DNA of 64,000 bases from Ramlibacter sp. (GCA_016713005.1 JADJPY010000004.1:124001-188000); one strand, 5' to 3'. Positions 24,201 through 31,645 are shown, counted from the first letter of the stretch. Numbers and translations are program-made. The notes: generated by a model from the letters alone, not told the origin.

Positions 24201-27127
24201 CAAGTCGGGGCCAAGAAAATCGGCGTTGCCCCTTCGGGCAGCGCAAAGGCATCGTCAGGGCCGTAGCGCTCGCCTGCATACAGGTTGCTCGCCGAAACAA
24301 TGTAGTCGTCGCCCGCACCGCCATCGATGGTGTCACTGCCCGTTAGGCCGGCGATCACGTCATTGCCTTCGCCCCCTTCAATCAGATCGTTGCCCATCCC
24401 TCCGCCCAGGGCGTCCGGGCCGTCACCTCCGCTCAGCTGGGTGTTGCCTGCGAAGTTTGCGCGAATGACATCCGCAAACCCCGGCGCTTCTACGCCACCA
24501 ACGAGCGTGCCGTCCGCTGTCCAGGTCTTGAGGCTCCAGTCGTAATACGGCAACCCCGCCCCGTTGAGCTTGATGGGGGCGTGCTGGTCGCCGCGGCGCA
24601 CGGCGCTGATTTCACCCCCGTCCTTGAGTGTCAGCGCCAAGTTGTTGCTGCTCTGGCTCTGGCCTCCACTTTCTCCCTCTCCCCCGCCCTGCAACGTCAC
24701 ACTCAGGTTGCCCACCGCATCCGCCTCGATGGGCGCATCACTCACCAGCGCCACCCGCACACTGGTCTGGCCCTCTGTCAGGGTGATGGTGGCGCCGTTG
24801 GCGGCCACGGCCTGGCCCCCGATCAGGGCCTTGAGCCCTTCGCCGGCCGTCCCGGCCAGGTTGAGCACCAGGCTCTGCCCGGCCTTGGCCGCCTGGCTGA
24901 ACCAGACCACCAGGCCCTGGCCTGCGCCCTCGGCGATCTGGGCGTTGGCGCTGAAGGTGTTGGGATCAAACTCGCTGGCCTGGAAGGGGTTGCCTTCTGA
25001 GGGGTTGCCTGCAAGGGCTTCGCCGCCGGTGGGCGCGACGATGAGGCGGTTGACGGGGTCGATCCTGAGCCCGAGGAAGCCCCCGCTGCCCTGCGCTTTT
25101 GTCAAGTCAAAGTTGCGGATGGTGATGCTGTCTGCCTCCGAGCTGGACAGCTTGAGCACGGCGCTCTTGCCCGTGGAGGACTGGGCGTCTTCATAGACGG
25201 ACAGGCCAACGGCACTGCCGTCGGCCAGCTTGAGGCCCCAGGCGCCGCGCTCGCCTATGCCTTTGAAGGTGCCAGACAGTGCCTGGCCGTTGAGCCTGAT
25301 CTCGCCCAGGGCATCGCTATCGGTGATGGCGTCCTGGCCCCAGCCGGAGTCCATGGAGTAAATGTCGTAGCCGCGCCCGCCCAGCAGGGTGTCGGCTCCT
25401 GCGCCGCCGGTCAGGGTGTCGGCGCCGGCGTTGCCTTCGAGGTAGTCATCCCCACCCTTGCCTTCCAGGGTGTCGTCGCCTCCGCCGCCGTAGAGGTGGT
25501 CTGCAAAGCCTTCGCCTTGCAACGAATTGTTGTTGGTGTCGCCGAACTGGATCTGGATGCGCTGGGCGCTACCGGCACCGACAAGGATGTCGGTGTTGCT
25601 TGCGGCATCAAGATAGCGCAGGTTCTGGGAGCCAGGCAGGATGCCCTGGATGTCCGATTTGTTGCGCTCAACGAGTTTGCTCAGCAAAGCGGCGCGGTCG
25701 GTGTACCACTGGTCGGTGAAGCCATAGGCCCGCGCGGTGTCGCCATACAGACGTGCGTTGCAGTCGGCGTCCCACGCCGGAGCCAGATCGGGGTGAACGG
25801 ACTTGAGGGCCGTCAGGGCCTGGGGGTCACTCGTGCGCAGCACGACGGGGCTCAAGGCATGAAGACTTAGAAACGCAGCAAAGTCGACCTTGGCAGCGAT
25901 TGCCAGAGATGGATTGGCTAACGAAAGGGTAACTTTTCCATTGAGCTTGCCAAAGCCGGAACTGTCGGCAAGACTCCTAAGGTTGTCATACAGTGACTTA
26001 CGCGTGGCATTCAATTGTGTGGCAGCGGAACTGTCCAACTCAGTAGTTGGCGAGGCACTACCTTGAATTACCTCTCTCAGGCCATCAAGAAGGCGTTCGT
26101 AACTCGCGCCGGAACTGTCGGAAGCCGCGTCGAAAAATTTCGTCGCCAACCTCGCGTCCGACATCAGGCTTGAATCGATCTTGCCCATCAATTCCGCCAG
26201 CATCAGCCCATCAGATACATTTGCATTGGAGTGATTTGATGTGAACGGTGCGAGTGGACCTGACTGAGTCTCCATTCCTATATTAATGGTGAGGCCTGGA
26301 TGTACTGTGCCGATCTCTGACACGCCATCTCCTACAGACTCCATTCGCAGAATCTTTGTGCCATCCCACTGTCCGAATTTCGAGAGAATGCCCTCGGAGA
26401 TCAGATAGTTAGGACTTTGAGGAAATGCGAACGGCGGCGCATAGAAGGTCACAGCGTTAACGGTCACTACATCATCAAAGACACTTGGGAAAAGGCGTTG
26501 AGTCAACAATGCCAAGTGCCCCCCCAAGCTGTGTCCTGCAAGATCAATCTGCACGCCCTCCCGAATCAGCGTAACGCCCGAGCCTTGTCCAGCGTCAACT
26601 CCTTTGTCTAGTCGCAGCTTGTTGACGAAAGTTCCGAACTCCTCCTCACTGCCAGCCAGTTCATGCAGTCGGACCAGTTCCGCATCCGAGTACGTAACTG
26701 ACAAGCCTGCTCCGGTACAGAGTCCTCTAACGTAGCGGTACAGTGCTAGCACTTGCGGCATTGCGTAGCCGACTATGCCAATCTGTGCATCAGTTACCAG
26801 ATCACGGTATTTGTCCGTCTCAAACTCGGTGCCCGCAAAACTCAAGATTTGTCGATTTACGTTATCTCTGTCCTGAAACAGCGTCGCGCTGAAGCCGCCT
26901 TCCGCCGTTGGTGTGTCGTCGCGAAACTGGTGCAGGACACGATAGCGATTAGTAAAGTCGTCAGCCTGACCCTCAGCAAAGGCTGCATTTGGAGAAGACT
27001 GAAGAAGCGACTTCGTCAAATCCAGTGGCGGACTGTCGCCAAATACCTCTACACGGTCTAGCAAGGCATATGCTGCCTGTGCAAGCTGCGAAAACTCTTT
27101 CAGTTCAGTAGTCGTTTTCATTGCCAT
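18218..27127 (-). CDS. Giant type I-secreted RTX protein with N-terminal lipase domain
   Basis: A 2,969-residue multidomain protein. Residues 1-330 form an alpha/beta-hydrolase lipase: GFSATLF, ILSFAGTEF and the nucleophile elbow GHSLGGH with Ser200. Residues 415-488 are a linker domain (ALSPVVLRT, DPQAL, HPDLAPAWDAD, FTDQWY) shared with the lipase at 27873-30677. Calcium-binding GGxGxDxL repeats occupy about 527-600 and most of 890-2330, broken by a 200-residue non-repetitive insert near 1840-2040. A VCBS-like domain (about 2437-2550), a cadherin-like domain (2552-2660), an Asp/His-rich tract (2663-2723), last RTX repeats, an RTX-associated domain near 2810-2876 and an uncleaved C-terminal secretion signal complete it. 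ATG 27121 has better-spaced AAGGGA than ATG 27127. It should be exported by the flanking ABC and HlyD proteins. Lipase activity and target are inferred. Confidence 0.9.
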   Translation of the reverse strand: MAMKTTTELKEFSQLAQAAYALLDRVEVFGDSPPLDLTKSLLQSSPNAAFAEGQADDFTNRYRVLHQFRDDTPTAEGGFSATLFQDRDNVNRQILSFAGTEFETDKYRDLVTDAQIGIVGYAMPQVLALYRYVRGLCTGAGLSVTYSDAELVRLHELAGSEEEFGTFVNKLRLDKGVDAGQGSGVTLIREGVQIDLAGHSLGGHLALLTQRLFPSVFDDVVTVNAVTFYAPPFAFPQSPNYLISEGILSKFGQWDGTKILRMESVGDGVSEIGTVHPGLTINIGMETQSGPLAPFTSNHSNANVSDGLMLAELMGKIDSSLMSDARLATKFFDAASDSSGASYERLLDGLREVIQGSASPTTELDSSAATQLNATRKSLYDNLRSLADSSGFGKLNGKVTLSLANPSLAIAAKVDFAAFLSLHALSPVVLRTSDPQALTALKSVHPDLAPAWDADCNARLYGDTARAYGFTDQWYTDRAALLSKLVERNKSDIQGILPGSQNLRYLDAASNTDILVGAGSAQRIQIQFGDTNNNSLQGEGFADHLYGGGGDDTLEGKGGDDYLEGNAGADTLTGGAGADTLLGGRGYDIYSMDSGWGQDAITDSDALGEIRLNGQALSGTFKGIGERGAWGLKLADGSAVGLSVYEDAQSSTGKSAVLKLSSSEADSITIRNFDLTKAQGSGGFLGLRIDPVNRLIVAPTGGEALAGNPSEGNPFQASEFDPNTFSANAQIAEGAGQGLVVWFSQAAKAGQSLVLNLAGTAGEGLKALIGGQAVAANGATITLTEGQTSVRVALVSDAPIEADAVGNLSVTLQGGGEGESGGQSQSSNNLALTLKDGGEISAVRRGDQHAPIKLNGAGLPYYDWSLKTWTADGTLVGGVEAPGFADVIRANFAGNTQLSGGDGPDALGGGMGNDLIEGGEGNDVIAGLTGSDTIDGGAGDDYIVSASNLYAGERYGPDDAFALPEGATPIFLAPTWGIYEIEEEGLVVTRWHAVSATVDAPQDSDVVRGGEGNDWIIAGTGNDRLRGDAGDDRIEGLGGEDVIEGGDGADSLHGDGILRAGFLDTAAAASHGSDYLDGGAGDDSLVGGGGSDELFGGDGNDTLYADESVNDPADSEFLPFAFHGADYLDGGDGTDRLFGGVGEDTLFGGSGNDFLTGDTALQGAEAYANDDYLDGEDGDDFLIGYYGEDSLFGGEGNDRLFGDGVGGGAPVAAGSPLAADDYLDGEAGDDEMDGGGGSDTLFGGDGDDRLVGDHTAQWLAHEAMGDDYLDGGDGNDSLVGQGGKDRLLGGKGNDQLFGDDGGAGLLAPELHGADWLDGGAGDDTLAGEGGDDHLIGGAGNDQLFGGAGDDEIDGGAGNDRLDSGDGKDTLAGGAGDDVYAVLGAAGVKRIVDDGGLDRLILNWRLSDLYIGLGSLMLGNTATGDEVHVEGFDIDDPYNSLSIEVFELLGDDGSTVELDQRAFLALGISRNLGTPEADALLLSTAPDRVDALAGDDYVEAGEGGDFITAGEGNDTVLGQAGDDQIWGDAGDDTLDGGEGNDILAGGEGADQLLGGVGDDSLDGGEGDDDLQGGVGLDTLSGGEGADGLDGGEGDDLLFGDAGDDLMLGGQGNDQLYGGDGLDVLNGGDGADLLEGGAGADVMDGGAGDDTYWVDDAGDRAAEGSGSGYDKVWVSADHVLGQGIEDATAVQDGVVVSGNEEGNVLQSDAWGVGLSGSGGNDRLVGGLGGTTMAGGEGDDVYVDRAWMGEATTYGDDLVVEEADSGYDRVVVEEVATGVAAAGPVEFGLAQNVEALDAAGLVTDGVLRGNGLANDIVGGQGNDRIDGGAGDDVLHGGRVIRPEIAEEDGLTIRYLSFIYGARWGAPAARTLDRLMADFGLSLDAGEFEPESRRSFQVLATDAQGRVTLLTVFAPGPYLYDPYVNRVLPSDLAGIDLDALGQEDRLAMDADGVLSGTGPVWGRFFDRAWAPRDASPMTWDFLNQTYGVVDSLDGLDPGLYVEIEGLGVMTPGTPLDEAGMPLLNYWEYEGLPVPRMYWPVATLPVQTPEVLAFQRSAGVDTLFGGAGDDRLDGGGGNDALYGGEGRDVLIGGADEAADSVTFEYAPQESHPVTLRFGGITLTNDDYLDGGAGLDTMSGGTGDDTYIVDGVATEDASGGVPTLNLCDEEHRFGMDRTPRWQWVSDAVIELDGEGHDTVNSTASVDLSAQSVEVVNLLDGGQDPEVTADLDATTGEGTQWLNGNAGRNRLDGGAGADVMAGGMGDDVYVVDVDTDQVIEQAGAGFDYVRTGLEGYVLGQEVEGLILEGKAITGHGNDADNVLIGNALDNTLSGGAGDDVLAGWRGGDLLLGGAGADTFAFSRGDGHDVVDDVQGSGRLHFSGDITRADLAFAREGDDLVITVAGGDAALGGAITLRGWVQAGERVDSITFCTTQSLVLDEALVNRAPVAVDDAAQTGEDAIPGGNITASGNVLANDVDADGDAMHVVTAGGLPQTIAGQYGSLSLSADGSYTYTLANGSALVQSLAAGQQVAEQFAYTVSDGVVGNPLTASASLTVTVTGANDAPVLAQPVVDVSLAAGGAVSIALPSGLFTDVDQGDVLTLSAGALDAQGQLQGLPAWLTFDAATGRFAGTAPSANAAQALDVRVTATDLAGASATDVFRINVAAAAGGGGGCDGGDDDHDDDHDDHGHGDHDDHDDGCGEDGHHGDDCDDHDDDDHHGGGGNNSQSQNNWLMGDAAANLLDGGAGIDALFGGAGADTLRSGTGAGWLAGGKGNDLLFGGDAATVLAFNKGDGADTFYAGTSARNGARNTLSLGGGIRYTDLSLARQGQDLLVKTGGSDSITLKDWYASSDNRSVEYLQVLTEGGDYAANSRDKLKNRKVEVFDFGDLVKAFDKAARKKASAANGWALMNELLDSHLERTNTAALGGDLSYQYATNAGGMASVGLLATQHFASGRASEMQSLHSRSQLEQGAGS
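24801..25426. repeat. 626-bp direct repeat, copy A (inside the giant RTX lipase gene)
   Basis: Matches 27889-28514 at a constant offset of 3,088 bp with no indels and about 18 mismatches by eye, roughly 97% identity. It encodes the first RTX repeats and the following conserved segment up to GGQAVAA (about residues 568-776). Beyond 24801 (toward lower coordinates) the match stops abruptly while this gene reads on. Confidence 0.9.
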
Positions 27128-27137
27128 CCCTTGAAAT

Positions 27138-27839
27138 CTATTTCAAAATTAGCTTCACAAGAAGGTCGTACGGAAGGGTGGCAGTTGCTGCTTGCCGTTG
27201 ATCTGGGCATCGCCAGGTTGGTACTGCGTCCGGATATCGAATTCCCGTCCACCAATGCACGATTTCTGTATAGCGGGCATAAGTCTTTCCTTGCCGGGAA
27301 AGAACCGTCTCTTTTGTGGCACTTCTATGTGTTGAGAGTTCTTTATGGCTAATCTCATACACATTTGGATCCAACGTAGCAATTGGTGATTGCTCAACAA
27401 TGAATCTCGGCTCCTTCCAAGGATCCTTCGGCATGGGCAAGCCGGCGGCAGGGTTTGGAACAAGCGTGTAGGCCACGTACTGGTTCTCGTTTCCGGCGGT
27501 TCCGTCGTATACGCCGCGCATTGATTCGACCACTCGAATTGTTGGGTAGTGCCTATTCAATACTCCTTGTGCTGCCCCCAGATTCCTGAATTCGACGCCC
27601 AGTAACCTGACGCGATCCACCTTCTCCGGTTGAACTAACACCCTCAGTCCGCCGACAGAAGAACACATCCGCTCGTGGTCCTTTTTGATTTCAAAGTAGT
27701 CCCAGCAATAAAGGACTGCGGGCATGGGTAGCATTGCCCACAACAGAAGACGCATTCCCCAAGTTTTGGAATACCACCCAATTGCCATAAAGGCTACAGG
27801 GTGTAATGCAGCGAGAACGTAAAAAAGTATCCAACTCAT
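27138..27839 (-). CDS. Two-TM membrane-anchored protein, candidate immunity protein for the RTX lipase
   Basis: A 233-residue protein with no family I can name with certainty. Two N-terminal hydrophobic helices (WILFYVLAALHPVAFMAIGW and LLLWAMLPMPAVLYCW) are followed by a soluble domain that should face the periplasm. The layout matches the protein encoded at 30679-31548: after the helices come a charged segment with HERMC, a short strand pattern ending VDRVRLLG, and a C-terminal Trp-Cys-Pro (PTWRCP). The gene ends 10 bp before the giant lipase start, so the two are probably translated together. GC is clearly lower than in the surrounding housekeeping genes. Candidates are an immunity protein (favoured) or a lipase-specific folding factor. 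T1SS lipases are not known to need Lif foldases. Confidence 0.6.
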   Translation of the reverse strand: MSWILFYVLAALHPVAFMAIGWYSKTWGMRLLLWAMLPMPAVLYCWDYFEIKKDHERMCSSVGGLRVLVQPEKVDRVRLLGVEFRNLGAAQGVLNRHYPTIRVVESMRGVYDGTAGNENQYVAYTLVPNPAAGLPMPKDPWKEPRFIVEQSPIATLDPNVYEISHKELSTHRSATKETVLSRQGKTYARYTEIVHWWTGIRYPDAVPTWRCPDQRQAATATLPYDLLVKLILK

Positions 27840-27872
27840 AGATGGCTCCGTGTCTGAATGACTAGATTCAGT

Positions 27873-30677
27873 TCAACCAATGCGAGGGGCGGCCACGGCC
27901 TGGCCATCGATCAGGGCCTTGAGCCCTTCGCCGGCCGTCCCGGCCAGGTTGAGCACCAGGCTCTGCCCGGCCTTGGCCGCCTGGCTGAACCAGACCACCA
28001 GGCCCTGGCCTGCGCCCTCGGCGATCTGTGCGCTGGCGCTGAAGGTGTTGGGATCAAACTCGCTGGCCTGGAAGGGGTTGCCTTCTGAGGGGTTGCCTGC
28101 AAGGGCTTCGCCGCCGGTGGGCGCGACGATGAGGCGGTTGACGGGGTCGATCCTGAGCCCGAGGAAGCCCCCGCTGCCCTGCGCTTTTGTCAAGTCAAAG
28201 TTGCGGATGGTGATGCTGTCTGCCTCCGAGCTGGAGAGCTTGAGCACGGCGCTCTTGCCCGTGGAGGACTGGGCGTCTTCATAGACGGACAGGCCCACCG
28301 CGGTGCCGTCGGCCAGCTTGAGGCCCCAGGCGCCGCGCTCGCCTATGCCTTTGAAGGTGCCTGACAGTGTCTGGCCGTTGAGCCTGATCTCGCCCAGGGC
28401 ATCGCTGTCGGTGATGGTGTCCTGGCCCCAGCCGGAGTCCATGGAGTAAATGTCGTAGCCGCGTCCACCAAGCAGGGTGTCGGCTCCTGCGCCGCCAGTC
28501 AGGGTGTCGGCGCCGACTCCGCCTTCCATGTAGTCGTTGCCGCCGTAGCCGATCAGGACGTCGTCTCCGCCCATGCCGTACAGGTGATCATTGCCGACGC
28601 CGCCAGAGAGTTCGCCAGCGACGTCATCGGATTCTTTGCCAAAGGCATAGATGTCGTAGCCGCCTGCAGCACTCGCAACGACGCCGCTGGCGACGCGCAC
28701 CTCTTGCTCGTTGTCCAGGAAGAGGATGTTTCGGCCGTTGAAGGCGCTGGTGGGTGTGCTCAGCGGATCAAGATTGCGCTGGTTGCGCTCGACCAGCTTG
28801 GCCAGCATGCCGGCGCGGTCGGCATACCACTGATCGGTGAAGTCGTACTCGCGAGCGGTGTCGCCGTACAGGCGTGCGTTGCGGTCGGCGTCCCACGCCG
28901 GAGCCAGATCAGGGTGAACCGACTTGAGGGCTACCAGGGCCTGAGGGTCGTTCGTGCGCAGCACGACGGGGCTCAGGGCTTGTAGCGCCAGGAAGGCGCC
29001 GAAGTCGGTTTTGGCTTGGGCCTGAAGGTTGATACCGGCCAGAGAAAGCGTCGCCTTTCCAGCCAAAGCCTTGAACGATGTTGAATCGGTAACGCGTTTG
29101 AGGGCTTCGTGCAGCGAGCTTCGCCCCGAGTACTCAGGGGTATCCTCGATTCGAGCCCATGTCCCGCCGCTCGGGTCGCCCTTGAGAGCACTCGGTACAC
29201 CAAGCTGCATCGCCAATCCATTGACAATGAGTTCGAGCGTGTCGCCCTCGGCTCGCCCTTGTTCAAACAGCACAGCTTGCCCGAACAGGTTGCCACCTGC
29301 CGCAAGCAGCTTTGAGAGGCTCTTGGTATCGAGCGTCGAATCGAGCTGTGACATTGCGGCCTGGACAGACAAGGAGTCCACTAGCAAGACTAGGCTGTGC
29401 GTATCGCCAAAGTCATTCACACTGAAACCGGAGACCAGCAACTTGATCTCCGCATTCAGGGCGGAGTTGATGGGCGCGCTTGCAAGGATGTTGCCGCGCA
29501 TCAAGGGTTGATCTTCAACGTACACAGGGACCGGCGTGCCGTAGTGCAACTGGGAGTTGGCGACAGCCGATGGTGGGTTGGCACCGAACACGTCGTAGAC
29601 GTTGGACAGCCCGGCTACAGGATTCCTAGGCGCTATTGCAGCCCAGCCCCCACTCACAGCATCGGTGGAGACGGCTTGGGTATGGATTGCAGCCTTGAGC
29701 ACGGCAAGTTGGTAGTCCAGGCTGAGCGCTGCAATCTGGCTTAGTCCGACTTGCGCAGCGGTGCCGCCCCCGCCCCCGCTGGCGATGCCCCCATTGATGC
29801 GCTCGGCCTCCTGCCCGATGCTGCGCATGCGCTCCATCGCTGCGACAATCAACTCCGCATCAGAGCTTGTAGAAGCCACCACTTTCGCACGGGCAATATC
29901 AAACAAGCTCGGATAGGTACCGGTCCCGCTGAACTTGCTGCGCATCTCGGCATAGAAGTCTTTGACTTCTGCGTGCTCAAAGAGTACGCCCAAGCCGTCG
30001 GTGCGGCCATACAGATCGCGAAAGGTCTGAATGGCAACGTCGAGGCGCGTGTCAACGGTCGTCCCCACGCCCGCGCCATTAAAGGTATAGGTGGCCTCAA
30101 CACGGGAAGACGTCCCGTCATCCCGTCGCAGCAGGTTGAACGCAGTCGCGAGGTGACCCCCGAGCGAGTAACCCGTTACAGAAAACCTTGCGCCGCCGCC
30201 CAGCTTTGATGGGTCCGCCGCTAGATCCGCGTACCACTTCTCCATGTCGGCAATCTGGCCGAACGCCCAGCCGAACTCTTTGAGTTCCAGCGTGTTGGTG
30301 GCCTGGTTGTCTCGCGCGGCGTCGTCAATGAATTCGGTGGAGCGGAAGGAGATTACGAGTTGACCGACAGTCAGGCCATACTTTGCAAGTAGGTCGGCGG
30401 GCGCCTGATCGCGAACCTTGAACAGCGAGCCTGAGAAGCCAGTGGCCGTATTGCTTGTGTGTTCAACGACTTCCCAGATCTGCCCAAACTCAATCGCTTG
30501 AACGCTTGTGAACTTACTTGACCGGGAGTTTCCATCGGTCAATATGGACTGACCCGTCGCATCATCGAGTCGCCCGGAAAACGTAGTTCCCGGCGGTCGA
30601 TCATTCAGCCCGAATACCGCTTCGGCGGCCATCTGTACGTTTGCAAATGCAAGAATGGAAGCTGCTGGCGTTGTCAT
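27873..30677 (-). CDS. Truncated RTX lipase lacking repeats and secretion signal (orphan toxin module)
   Basis: A 934-residue protein whose first 570 residues differ from the giant RTX lipase but are also a lipase: GFSGSLF, VISFRSTEF and the elbow GYSLGGH with Ser171. The linker domain (ALSPVVLRTND, HPDLAPAWDAD, FTDQWY) is about 85% identical at the DNA level to that of the giant protein. A single RTX block and the 626-bp repeat B follow. The chain then ends at GQAVAAPRIG, in the middle of a conserved segment. The long RTX array, the RTX-associated domain and the C-terminal secretion signal are all missing, so it cannot be exported like its neighbour unless repaired by recombination. The lipase part is intact and not frameshifted. 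Its start is 2 bp from the end of its upstream partner gene. Confidence 0.82.
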   Translation of the reverse strand: MTTPAASILAFANVQMAAEAVFGLNDRPPGTTFSGRLDDATGQSILTDGNSRSSKFTSVQAIEFGQIWEVVEHTSNTATGFSGSLFKVRDQAPADLLAKYGLTVGQLVISFRSTEFIDDAARDNQATNTLELKEFGWAFGQIADMEKWYADLAADPSKLGGGARFSVTGYSLGGHLATAFNLLRRDDGTSSRVEATYTFNGAGVGTTVDTRLDVAIQTFRDLYGRTDGLGVLFEHAEVKDFYAEMRSKFSGTGTYPSLFDIARAKVVASTSSDAELIVAAMERMRSIGQEAERINGGIASGGGGGTAAQVGLSQIAALSLDYQLAVLKAAIHTQAVSTDAVSGGWAAIAPRNPVAGLSNVYDVFGANPPSAVANSQLHYGTPVPVYVEDQPLMRGNILASAPINSALNAEIKLLVSGFSVNDFGDTHSLVLLVDSLSVQAAMSQLDSTLDTKSLSKLLAAGGNLFGQAVLFEQGRAEGDTLELIVNGLAMQLGVPSALKGDPSGGTWARIEDTPEYSGRSSLHEALKRVTDSTSFKALAGKATLSLAGINLQAQAKTDFGAFLALQALSPVVLRTNDPQALVALKSVHPDLAPAWDADRNARLYGDTAREYDFTDQWYADRAGMLAKLVERNQRNLDPLSTPTSAFNGRNILFLDNEQEVRVASGVVASAAGGYDIYAFGKESDDVAGELSGGVGNDHLYGMGGDDVLIGYGGNDYMEGGVGADTLTGGAGADTLLGGRGYDIYSMDSGWGQDTITDSDALGEIRLNGQTLSGTFKGIGERGAWGLKLADGTAVGLSVYEDAQSSTGKSAVLKLSSSEADSITIRNFDLTKAQGSGGFLGLRIDPVNRLIVAPTGGEALAGNPSEGNPFQASEFDPNTFSASAQIAEGAGQGLVVWFSQAAKAGQSLVLNLAGTAGEGLKALIDGQAVAAPRIG
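27889..28514. repeat. 626-bp direct repeat, copy B (3' end of the truncated lipase gene)
   Basis: Pairs with 24801-25426. The repeat ends 16 bp before the stop codon of the truncated lipase; the last four codons (PRIG) and the 33-bp spacer to the next gene have no match in the giant gene, marking a clean recombination junction at about 27888. Confidence 0.9.
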
Positions 30678-30678
30678 T

Positions 30679-31548
30679 TCATTTCCCCTGAGTCGGCTGG
30701 ACCACTTGATCTACGAAGAACCTAGTTGCAAACAATGTGCTGCCTCCCTTGAGCGCAGGGCAAGTCACTGCGAATTGCCATGGCGACCTAAATCCTGCGC
30801 GAGACCCCAGTCCGGGTTCGAATGAGAACGCTTTCAGTTCGGCCATCGTTTCTCCGCTGACGGTGTCGACAACTGTCACTCGCGCACCTGCGACCCAGTG
30901 CTCCCGATCCGACGACTCGCCAATTGGCTCGTAGTTGATCGCAATCTGCGCGGGCGGAGAAACCAGCGCCTCGTGCGTCAAGAAATCGTGTACCGATTTC
31001 CTAGGCCCTGTATTGACCCGATAGCGCTTGTACGAGCCGTCGAGCTGTTTGACATCGACGAACGTGAAGCCGCTCGATTTGGCTTTTCCGGGAGTGGTAT
31101 TGAGGTATCCGCGGTGATTGCCCGGGCCTGCGTCGTGCTCCCATAGGAAGAACGACTCGATATACCCATCGTTGATCGCGTCCTTGGGCAGGCCTGCTCC
31201 CATCCATTTGGGATCGCTTTCGCGTTCGCTGCTTGTTCCGGTTCGCAGGTTCAGCAAGGTGATGCCGTCTACCCCTTGAATCGTCCGATAGATCTTCTCC
31301 CCCGCCCCCTTGCACCGCTCGTCAAACAACGCCTTGGCTTTGGTGTAACGCTCCTTGTGGCGCTTGCGCTCGACGAACTGCGGCCACAGCGGTATCGAGA
31401 ACAGCACAAGGAGAACCACGACGCTCGCCAGCTTGTTCCACAAACCGGATTGGGCACGTACGACCAAAAGGGTGATGAAGCCCAAACTGCACCAGAAAAT
31501 CCAACCCATCCCGCGCAGGAGGTCCGCGCCAACACCCAACTCAAGCAT
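30679..31548 (-). CDS. Two-TM membrane-anchored protein, candidate lipase immunity protein
   Basis: From ATG 31548, preceded by AAGGAAG, the product has 289 residues; the upstream extension to 31626 reads through a dispersed repeat and is not coding. Two hydrophobic helices (GWIFWCSLGFITLLVV and LASVVVLLVLFSIPLW) lead to a periplasmic domain. Key features are RCKGAGEKIYRTIQGVDGI, GFTFVDV, EHWVAGARVTVVDT followed by SGETMAEL, and PWQFAVTCP. From memory, this wording (C..AGEKIYRT.. V.GI; W.aG....V.D..tGE..A; PW....CP) is that of proteins encoded beside T6SS lipase effectors and taken to be immunity proteins. The gene lies 2 bp upstream of the truncated lipase. Lower GC than the flanking chromosome. 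Immunity is inferred from context and resemblance. Confidence 0.65.
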   Translation of the reverse strand: MLELGVGADLLRGMGWIFWCSLGFITLLVVRAQSGLWNKLASVVVLLVLFSIPLWPQFVERKRHKERYTKAKALFDERCKGAGEKIYRTIQGVDGITLLNLRTGTSSERESDPKWMGAGLPKDAINDGYIESFFLWEHDAGPGNHRGYLNTTPGKAKSSGFTFVDVKQLDGSYKRYRVNTGPRKSVHDFLTHEALVSPPAQIAINYEPIGESSDREHWVAGARVTVVDTVSGETMAELKAFSFEPGLGSRAGFRSPWQFAVTCPALKGGSTLFATRFFVDQVVQPTQGK

Positions 31549-31591
31549 GACAACTTCCTTCAGACAACGGTTGACGCCAAATTTGAGTGCC

Positions 31592-31645
31592 AAATCGGCC
31601 TCCAACCCCCGTCCACATTGACTCAATCGCTATCAATTTCATAGC
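31592..31645 (+). repeat. 54-bp dispersed repeat, copy R5
   Basis: AAATCGGCCTCCAACCCCCGTCC ending GCTAT-caatttc-ATAGC. It separates the ABC transporter stop (31659) from the first small membrane protein, at the boundary between high-GC transporter DNA and the lower-GC module. Confidence 0.85.

Noticed and set aside
20959..25420. CRISPR-like periodic short repeats
   Set aside because: The periodicity follows codons for GGxGxD RTX repeats on the minus strand, with no constant repeat and spacer structure.
27138..27839. Lipase-specific foldase (Lif) as first choice for the small membrane proteins
   Set aside because: Lif proteins serve lipases secreted by type II systems and are longer, with a helical periplasmic arm; the two proteins here are strand-rich and beside T1SS cargo. 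Kept only as an alternative.
27873..27888. Frameshift in the truncated lipase joining it to the rest of an RTX array
   Set aside because: Sequence downstream of the repeat junction has no match to the giant gene in any frame, so it is a recombination boundary, not a frameshift.
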